From Diogma glabrata (Eukaryota; Arthropoda; Insecta; Diptera; Cylindrotomidae), in NCBI GenBank assembly GCA_963693315.1, contig OY856187.1, positions 77,011,394-77,075,393 of the forward strand: a stretch of 64,000 nucleotides of DNA, in the 5' to 3' direction. Positions within the stretch are counted from its first letter, which is position 1. The number at the start of each line of letters is the position of its first letter. The notes below the pieces were generated by a model that did not search any database, was not told the origin of the DNA, and was given only the letters and a program-made list of their open reading frames with translations. The position numbers and the translations under genes were made by a program. This document shows, piece after piece, positions 57,905 through 64,000 of the stretch.

Positions 57905-59754
57905 ATATACGTAAATATATCCGTATTTAATAACTAATTATTATAAATCATTGCCAACCTTAGAAATGGTAATTGCAAAAAAAACACGTTAAAATTATTA
58001 TCCTGCACCAAAATAAATTCATAACTGTACGGGGCAAATGTAGCTATTTTTTAATTACAGTAGAAATTATAATTAATTAAATAAGTTGAAATTAGTGTCT
58101 TGCATAATAGACAAAAAAAATGAATAATTGTGTGTCGTAAGTTTAGTTATTTTTAACCTTAGAAATATTAATTAATAAAACCATTAAAATTAGTGTCTTT
58201 TATAACGGTGCCTTTTTGTTTTCTAATATACTAATAATATAATCGACCATTAGTCCATATAAAAAAAAGTTTTTAGCATTTTTGCGAAGAATTGTGGTGT
58301 TTGTGTCTTTGTGAAGAACTTGATTCAATTTTTTTTAAAATTGAAGTGAAAGAAATTGTCCATGTGCGTCACAATATTTAAGGAATCCGGTTTTGATTTT
58401 GTTTTTGGAATATTTATTTTTTACAGTATTAAAAGTTATTGGGGTTTGTTTGTTTTTTTTCTTTGTACGAAAAAGACAAAAAGTTGAATCTAAAATAAAA
58501 ATAAAAATAAAGGGGACAGTGTAAAGAAGTTTAAACCTCTCGTGACTTACTGGATGTACTTTCTTATACATTGATTGTAATAAAAATTTTGTTCCTTTTG
58601 GTTGATATTGGAAGTTTATCAAGAAATTGTATCACAGGCAAGAACGGTAGCTGTCTGTATTCGAACTTCAGAAGAACTGCGTCGAACTTCAGAAGCTGCT
58701 TATAACATTAACAAATCATTGATCGAAGGGAGAGATAATACACCAAAGGAAAATTATAAAACATGAAATTCATCATTCATCATTCCTAAATAGGAATATA
58801 CACATATGTCCTAACGAACCTCGAAACTACACAATATAGTTTGACATTAGTTAAACGAACAGAACCATATGGAAATATCATAACAAAATTCATTATAATC
58901 CTATCTTATAAATCACCCAAACCTCCATTTCATCATACGATGCAACAATCATTTCCAAACATAACAACATTGTTTGATCGGAATTTTCCATTCTCTGAAT
59001 CTCAATTTCAGCATAAAATTCATTATTTCATCATCCTATGAAATAAACTAATAATTCGTGTATATACATCATTTCCCATAAAACCAAAAGCCTCATATCA
59101 GCAATTTCTACCAAAGCAAAACAAACATGTTAAAACACGTTTCAACTAAATACATATTCCCATAAATATTCAATTCAATTATTGAAATAATACTTCACTA
59201 CAATGTATAGAACCCAAATACATTATTCGAATATTCAAAGAAACTTTCCGTTAAAAAATGCCTTATCGCAACAATTTCTATAATACAAACCAAATTATAA
59301 TTATAATAATCCAAACAAATATACATATTTCTAAAAACGATTAAACAAAATTCCAATTAACTTACAATGTTAAACGGAAATCAAAAATCCAATAACCACA
59401 AAAAACTCAAACTAAAAAATTTTTAATTAAGTAATTCATAGAAAATGCAAACGTTGCATTTTCCTATTCCCATTCATAATTTCATTCTTAAAACTATTAA
59501 CTTACAATTTTTTGATTGGTTAAAATAATTTCCAAATTATTTACAACAGAAATCGTAGAAAAAGACAGTATCTAACAATTTTTAATAGACACAGTTCTAA
59601 ACTGCACCGCGAATCGCGGAGGTCGGAGGTCCTAATGGAGCCCAGATTAGTCTGATGTCCGAAAATTAAGAACGCTATACTAACGCCCGTCGTAAGAGCA
59701 TAGTTTAAAAAGAAAGTAAATCTAACAAAGTGTTGTGTCCAATTTAAAATCTGT
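57905..59754. other. AT-rich intergenic stretch, possibly a decayed LTR
   Basis: No gene supported. Base composition (long A-rich runs) from ~58.7 kb onward resembles the LTRs at 36.6 and 44.4 kb, and the stretch leads to a primer-site-like motif at 60228. It could be the LTR of another gypsy-like element, but no second copy was found. Confidence 0.4.
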
Positions 59755-59995
59755 GAAAAAATCATAATTGAAAATAAAAGTTCAAATAAAATTAATTATT
59801 GATCAGATTCAACAAATCATAATTAAGTGTTCTAATGAAATTAATCATTGATCAAATCGAAAAAATCATTATTGAAAATATATGTTCTAATAAAATCAAT
59901 TATTGATCAAATTGAAAAAATCTATATTAAAAATAAGTGTTCTAATAAAATTACTTATCGATCAAAACTAAAAAATCATATTATTGAAAAATTAT
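59755..59995. repeat. ~55-bp tandem repeat, 4 copies
   Basis: Units with TTCTAATAAAATTAATTATT then GATCAAAT; the GATCA landmark is at 59801, 59850, 59905 and 59960 (spacing 49, 55, 55). Confidence 0.88.
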
Positions 59996-60227
59996 TGTTA
60001 TATACTAGAACTTCAGTGTAAATCAAAAACCAATGAATACAGTGAATAAAACCCAACTAAGTATCTGACAAACAAAACAAATCAGAGTTATTTCTCGTAA
60101 AACCATATGAGAACGATAAAACGAGGATTATTACCAGGTAAGTGGTAAAGTAAGGTTCTTTTAAAAACACCAACAGGTAGTTATAAAACCTCCACAATTA
60201 CTTTATCTGACCGCATAGCCCCCCAAT

Positions 60228-60240
60228 TGGCACAGCCGGT
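60228..60240 (+). other. Possible primer-binding site of a decayed gypsy-like element
   Basis: TGGCACAGCCGGT differs at two positions from the tRNA-Ser primer site at 37538. It follows a stretch with LTR-like composition. No gag or pol follows within the next 1 kb, so the element is a remnant at best. Confidence 0.4.
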
Positions 60241-61029
60241 CATAGCCAACTTCCAAAATTGGTGCAACTGAAAGTTGTACCGCCACAATTCAACATATTT
60301 CCGGCAAGTTCAATTGTCGACATTCTTTTTGTTTACCTCAGTCAACATAAATCACATACATCTTCAACAATTGCTCAGTATTCAACACTGAGAATATAAG
60401 AGTGCAGTTCTACTAGTGCAGAATTTTTTTTCCGGCGCATCAGTAAACATAAATCTTATAGATATTCAACGATCGTCCTAGCGTGCTAGCGCAATAATTC
60501 CATCGATTTAACATCAATTCATGATTGTTGCTGATTATTACTGAATATATATTTTTTGATTTTTGATCAACAATAGCCATTTCAGTTGACTCAACAATTA
60601 CATCGATTATTCAACAATTTGTGATTATTACTGATTGTATCCGACTTCTTCTGCATACAATTGTACGATTATTGTTGATTATTATGATATGACTATGGCT
60701 GATTGTTGCTGATTATCATTTTTTTTGTTGAGTATCGTTCAACGATTTGATATATTTTACAATCACCGTACTACAAACACCAGTACAAGGTTGACGCAAC
60801 CAATACAAATTATTTTAGGTAGTAAAGATGCATATAATGATAGCCTAAGAATAAAGAAGGTGGAGAGAAGTTAGATCTGCTAAAAGTATGGGGTGAGACA
60901 CTTTTTTATATTGTATTACTGTATATACATGTTCTGATATTTAATTGGCCTTTAATCTTACCTAATGTCTTACAAAAATACCATTTAATAATGGGTTGTT
61001 CGTGACGGTCGCGGTTTCTTCGTCGTTGA
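60241..61029. other. Low-complexity TGTTGATTATT-rich stretch
   Basis: From about 60480 to 60780 short motifs (GATTGTTGCTGATTATTACT, CAACAATT) recur irregularly. No gene. Minus frame 60906-61100 ends in the dispersed repeat and is not convincing. Confidence 0.5.
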
Positions 61030-61200
61030 GGGTCGCCAGAGTATCCTTTTTGCACTTTTCTTTTTGTTTCTGATCTGAATAGTTTTTGAAATACGCGCAC
61101 ACTGTTTATTTGTGCTGGGGTGGCAGGTACACTTCCTCAAACCCACATGCTGAAGCTAGCTGGTTATCAACCTCGCTAGGTGCGCAGCCTGTTTCTACTG
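61030..61200. repeat. Dispersed repeat, partner of 5083-5260
   Basis: Collinear landmarks GGTCGCCAGAGT, GAAGCTAGCT and CTAGGTGCGCAGCCTG at nearly the same spacing as in the 5-kb copy. Confidence 0.65.
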
Positions 61201-61494
61201 ATCCATTGGTGTTTAAAATAGGCACAGTTCTCCATTACACTGTGTCTTTGGGCACTACGTTCTCAATCAATAATAGCTCGCTCTTCAGCATTGGCATGTT
61301 CTATTACGTCCTAGGACAAAAAATGATTACTTTTGGGACTGCGATGCATGCGTCAAAAACAAATTTTTTGTATAATATACCATAGCATAAACTGTCGTTT
61401 TTGGTCGGGTTAGAGATTAAAAATATCACAACACGAAAAGAGATATATTACACGCTCAATCAAAAATATTACTCCACGACCACGTTTTGTTTTG

Positions 61495-61705
61495 CTTTGC
61501 TACCTGTAATCTCTAAAGCTAAAAAATTTTTAGTACGCACTTCATGACGATTATAAAATTGTGATTTTGAAAATAAATCAAAATGAATACATGATTAGAT
61601 TACTCGTGGTTATTATGTTTTAAGGAGCTAAAAAACATTTAAAGTTATATAATCAGTAAGTTTCTTGGCAAACAAATACGTATAGTCAAAACTTTTACTA
61701 TTGTT
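61495..61705. repeat. Dispersed repeat, partner of 27103-27330
   Basis: See the 27-kb copy: TTTGCTACCTGTAATCTCTA, TTGTGATTTTGAAAA, ATCAGTAAGTTTCTTGG in the same order and orientation. Confidence 0.8.
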
Positions 61706-62139
61706 TTGTTTATCAGCTTTCCATAGAATTTCTACTATCTTGGTTGTTTTTTATACATGAAAAATCAAATAATGGTGCCTACAGGCGTATAAGTATAGTA
61801 ACGAACTGACTGATGTATCAAATATACAAACAAATATATAGAGTTTTTTCCTTAAACCTCAAACCGTTATATTGCTGTATGTATTTGGTAAATAACAAAC
61901 TGCCAATTACATATTTAAATTTATTCATCTGAATCTGAATTTTTCGCATCAGATGTTTTGTGTGAAGTACAAATCCTATATAAGAATCAAAGCGATTACA
62001 ATAAAAACTAATCCTTAAAAAATATTAAAACTAATTTGAATTACAAACTACTAATATTAATTAAACTAATATTTAATAACTAATAACTAATATTTAAAGG
62101 AAAAAAAGAGTTTTTAATTTTTCAAAACAAATACAATTG
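61706..62139. other. Intergenic stretch, nothing recognised
   Basis: AT-rich, no supported gene. Confidence 0.45.
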
Positions 62140-62770
62140 GAAAAGCCCGAGCGGCAGGTATATCCGCTAGGAATAGGTAGATTTCGGGATCAGACAGTTA
62201 TATGTGCAATTAGAATCGGATATATCAGATTACTTTATAAAAAACACTAATTAAAAACAGAAGTATTAAACAAACTTTAAAAATAAACATTATTTTGTAC
62301 AGTTTTTGGGCTCTAGGCACTTAACCTGTACCCCGATATGGCCAATTGTCAAACATATTCAGGAAACTGTTTGCCGCAACATACCCAGAAAATATTTTTA
62401 GCGTAAGTGAAAAAATGTGACCGTGAAAGTGCCGCAAAATGCCGTTGTATTTTACACAGTTTATTGCAGATAGCTAAAGAACCTTTTATTGCAGATATAT
62501 GGCTTTTTAAAGAATGATAAAAATATGTTCAAATAATTAATATTTATAAATTTTGTTTAGATATTTTGCCCCAAACGGCCGTTATAACGCTTTGTTTTTG
62601 ACAGTTTTAAGGCTCTAGACTCTTAACCTGTACCCGGATATGGCCAGTTGTCGAATTTATCCAAGAGATTGTTTGTCGCAACACGCTCAGAAAAAATTTT
62701 TGGTCTATGTCGAAAAATGCGACCATGAGAGTGCCGCTAAATTCCGTTATACCTCATATCGTTATATATA
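62140..62770. mobile_element. Dispersed element, inverted partner of 31311-32400
   Basis: AGCGGCAGGTATATCCGCTA then GGAATAGGTAGATTTCGGG at 62152-62192, and GCGACCATGAGAGTGCCGCT then TTATACCTCATATCGTTA at 62718-62765, are reverse complements of the ends of the 31-kb copy. Inside, the segment around CCGATATGGCCA...GCAACA..C.CAGAAAA...GTGCCGC occurs twice (about 62334-62445 and 62635-62745), an internal ~300-bp duplication. Confidence 0.8.
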
Positions 62771-62773
62771 TAT

Positions 62774-64000
62774 CAGTGGCGGATTAAGAGCTCAGGGGGC
62801 CCTGGTGCGGGTACATTTTTGGGGGCCCTTTATCCTCATTTTCCAAAATTGATTACTAAATAAAACGGTCATCAGCTTCGAAAAAAACCCTAGTAAATTA
62901 AAGTATTTTCAAAAATTCATTTTTGATGGCTAAAAAACAGAACTGATTTTTTGATGATTCAAAACTGCATGTCTGAAATCAGAACAGGAAAAACGATAAC
63001 AATAACGCCCTTAAAAATCTCTGAAATGTGTATCATGAATTGATTCTCTAGTTCAAACGATACTCTTGCAGCAGTTTTTAACTATGGGTTCCATTGTTTT
63101 CTCAGATTCTCAAATAAATAATTCCAAATAAAATTTTCGATTTCTTTATTTTGCAATCTAAAAGCAATAATCTATTTGAATATTTTAAATAAAGATATAT
63201 AATTTATAAAGAAAATAAATAAAAAACAAAAGTTTTAATGCCGAACTTCCGAGAGTGATGAAACTCTGGGCTGGAATCACAATGGCAACTTTCTTGGAGC
63301 TCTTGAGCTTTTGGCTAAATTTGATACTTTCTTAAAAGAGCATAGTGATAAATTTGGCAACAAAGAAAACGGTATGCGACATCTGAAGCAAACTTAATGA
63401 AATGATAAAAGTGATTGTTATTGGGATATTTTTATGAAGAACGTCGTACCTCTCAAGCACAATATGTGACGAATTTATTACCACCATGGGGCAAGAAATC
63501 AAAAATCGTATTGCAGCCAGCGTCATTAACGCAGTTTATTATTCGATTAGTGTTGACTCCATTCTGGATGTAAGTCATTCGGATTAATTGGCTTTTTGCA
63601 TTCGATATGTAAAAGATGGTAAAATCAATGAACGATTAGTTGCTTTTATTCCAATTGAGGGTCAAACATAAGAGTATCTTTTTGGCATCGTTTAAAAATT
63701 CCTCGAAGAAAACTTAATTGACATACAAAATTGCAGAGACAGTCATATGACAACGCAAACAATATGGTCGGAATTAGTGGTGGTTTTCAAGCGTTGATTC
63801 GATTGTTGTAAGGATTGTTGTAAAGATTGTTTGTAAAGATTGTTGATTATTTTTTTTATTTCTATGAAATTAGGCTCGATGTCAATACTGTTACGATTAA
63901 CGTTCCCGGCTGAACGATAACTTTTCAAAATGAAAGTAATCAATAACATATTTACATCGAGAGTAGCGCTTCCAAAATTTCCGTTTTGCCAATACTGACA
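62774..64000 (+). mobile_element. hAT element (5' part), runs off the window
   Basis: Starts CAGTGGCGGATTAAG, followed by a GGGGGCCC-rich stretch (CAGGGGGCCCTGGTGCGGG, then GGGGGCCC), the usual terminus of widespread animal hAT elements of the ZMYM1-like group. A decayed transposase follows. The right end and the 8-bp duplication lie outside the window. Confidence 0.82.
63240..63830 (+). pseudogene. hAT transposase (ZMYM1/TTF-like) relic
   Basis: Readable in pieces across frames: NGNFLGALELLAKFDTFLKE then HSDKFGNKEN (63270-63370), YLSSTICDEFI (63449-63481), and INAVYYSISVDSILDVSHSD (63523-63583), which holds the first catalytic Asp. Then RYVKDGKINERLVAFIPIEG (63605-63665), and, after a frameshift, IDIQNCRDS then YDNANNM with the second conserved Asp near 63750. 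The order and wording match TTF-type zinc-finger/ZMYM1-like hAT transposases. Stops near 63397 and 63670 and several frameshifts make it non-functional. The C-terminal dimerisation domain is beyond the window. Confidence 0.85.

Overview
This looks like AT-rich nuclear DNA from an arthropod, most likely an insect and perhaps a nematoceran fly. The evidence is short-intron chymotrypsin-like protease genes with TATA boxes 25-45 bp upstream of their starts, a BEL/Pao retrotransposon with the arthropod-style primer site, R1/jockey-like and Ty3/gypsy relics that use a tRNA-Ser-like primer, a Helitron, hAT and palindromic MITE-type elements. The species cannot be named from the sequence alone.

Only three loci look like ordinary host genes. 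All are three-exon S1 serine proteases (258, 256 and 261 aa) with the same intron positions and phases: 6626-7544 (-), 23012-23918 (-) and 47232-48139 (+). Each has a signal peptide, an activation site before I/V-V/I-G-G, an intact His-Asp-Ser triad, and a Gly189/Asp226 pocket of the brachyurin (collagenolytic chymotrypsin) kind. They are probably secreted digestive enzymes from one dispersed family.

The rest is mostly mobile DNA. 1-3.5 kb: gypsy integrase/RNase H relic (-) followed by a truncated non-LTR RT (+). 9.1-12.0 kb: a 2.86-kb DNA element with ~600-bp inverted repeats and an intron-containing gene. 12.3-18.1 kb: a decayed Helitron whose 5' end is amplified as three ~815-bp tandem units, with a helicase relic, a palindromic MITE and a SINE inside. 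18.2-22.7 kb: palindromic MITEs, gypsy RT relic, jockey/R1-like RNase H relic. 25-29 kb: MITE, SINE, minisatellites, dispersed repeats. 29.2-30.8 kb: two adjoining ~0.8-kb near-perfect palindromes. 31.3-32.4 kb: an element present inverted at 62.1-62.8 kb. 33.7-36.3 kb: R1/I-like non-LTR relic. 36.6-45.5 kb: an LTR element carrying only a gag-like ORF, itself split by a 2.6-kb foldback element. 45.5-45.7 kb: 200-bp assembly gap. 48.9-51.1 kb: decayed LTR pair. 51.5-57.9 kb: a nearly intact BEL/Pao element with 363-bp LTRs and a TATAT target duplication. 57.9-62.1 kb: AT-rich repeats and a possible LTR end. 62.8-64.0 kb: start of a hAT element with a broken transposase, running off the window.

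No rRNA, functional tRNA, CRISPR array or cellular operon was seen. The most unusual structures are the twin long hairpins, the long-TIR element with a spliced gene, the Helitron 5'-end array, and the gag-only LTR element with its nested foldback.
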